IMG/VR virus record: IMGVR_UViG_3300033149_001416
Span: 1 to 21,845 of that record
Length of the DNA stretch: 21,845 bases
Reading direction: 5' to 3' (one strand)
Source of the DNA: a virus
Program-made: the position numbers and the translations under genes
Shown: positions 21,651-21,845 of the stretch, in pieces
Layout of the letters: the number at the start of each line of letters is the position of its first letter
Position numbering within the stretch: the first letter of the stretch is position 1
Notes under the pieces: model-generated
Databases searched by the model: none
The model's input: only the letters and a program-made list of their open reading frames with translations
Told to the model about the DNA's origin: nothing

Positions 21651-21845
21651 TCATCTAAGCCCTGTTCCGATGCCCGTGCCGATGCCCACAGCCGTTATAT
21701 TTATTCTTATTGTGCTTGGAGCCCCGCTCTGATATTCAAAAGCCCCGATATCATAATCTGTTGACTGCGGCCTTGATGTCCCTATAATATCGTCTGTAAC
21801 ACTTGCTATTGTAGTCCCTGCGTTGTATAAAACAGAAGAAGTATC
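21651..21845 (-). CDS. C-terminal part of a parallel beta-helix protein (partial)
   Basis: The frame is open from the window edge to a TGA at 21651-21653, giving 64 residues of a C-terminus. It contains ASVTDDIIGTSRPQSTDYDI and DIGAFEYQSG, the closing motif of right-handed beta-helix (choice-of-anchor Q type) proteins, which resemble pectate lyase-like and phage tailspike domains. The final 20 residues are Gly/Thr-rich (TGIGTGLR). The remaining gene is off the window. Next downstream is the secreted repeat protein, 51 nt away. Confidence 0.6.
   Translation of the reverse strand, partial: DTSSVLYNAGTTIASVTDDIIGTSRPQSTDYDIGAFEYQSGAPSTIRINITAVGIGTGIGTGLR

Noticed and set aside
1-21845. CRISPR arrays, tRNA or rRNA genes, insertion sequences
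   Set aside because: No regularly spaced repeats, tRNA-like cloverleaf or transposase motif was seen on either strand.

Overview
The window is the late structural half of a long-tailed (siphovirus-type) phage or prophage. Nearly all genes lie on the minus strand and read from the right edge to the left. The order is that of a lambda/HK97-type virion operon: a beta-helix protein (partial at the right edge), a secreted repeat protein, a gpW-like connector, portal, head protease with a nested scaffold, capsid decoration protein, major capsid protein, head-closure and neck proteins, tail tube, tail-assembly chaperone pair G/GT, tape measure, distal tail protein, hub, peptidase/J-like tail tip, zinc-ribbon protein, tail fibre, and a small membrane/lysis-like cluster. 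An HTH regulator lies at the far left. Tight packing (TAATG and ATGA overlaps, gaps of 0-20 nt) and strong GGAGG-type ribosome binding sites support one long late transcript. Terminase, integrase, replication genes and an endolysin are not visible.

The host looks like a Gram-negative bacterium with Sec export and sigma70-like promoters. The support is two phage-encoded signal peptides, a small exported protein ending in Phe as outer-membrane barrels do, and good -35/-10 promoters. I cannot name a taxon. The genome is mosaic. Portal, protease and connector are lambda-like, and the major capsid protein resembles Mu gpT. The decoration protein is DUF2190-like. The tail tip (tape measure, DUF2460, DUF2163 hub, NlpC/P60 peptidase, J/megatron) has the order of the Rhodobacter gene transfer agent and lambda.

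Several features would be missed by plain gene calling. (1) A textbook -1 frameshift site, A AAA AAC at 11072-11078, has a stem-loop 7 nt downstream and joins the tail chaperone to a 107-residue Cys-rich extension. (2) A second start inside the protease gene, with a near-perfect Shine-Dalgarno, would make a separate scaffold. (3) An AT-rich two-gene cassette on the opposite strand (9905-10735) sits between the chaperone and the tape measure. It encodes a 48-aa two-helix membrane peptide and a membrane-anchored protein with two WYL-like modules. It has its own candidate promoter and is the strongest candidate here for an undescribed accessory (moron) system. (4) A candidate ~120-nt small RNA at the left edge has its own promoter and terminator, and shares a GGTATAC element with the promoter of the adjacent HTH regulator. 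(5) An intrinsic-terminator-like hairpin lies immediately upstream of the major capsid ribosome binding site.

Layout by region: 1-214 holds the candidate sRNA; 215-742 the HTH regulator and its promoter; 743-1904 small exported, membrane and Cys-rich proteins; 1929-3626 the tail fibre and zinc ribbon; 3610-8217 the tail tip; 8214-9857 the tape measure; 9859-10735 the inverted cassette; 10749-13123 tail chaperone, tail tube and tail terminator; 13126-14341 neck and head-completion proteins; 14457-19633 the head module; 19635-21845 surface/repeat proteins. No stretch of 300 bases or more lacks a gene.
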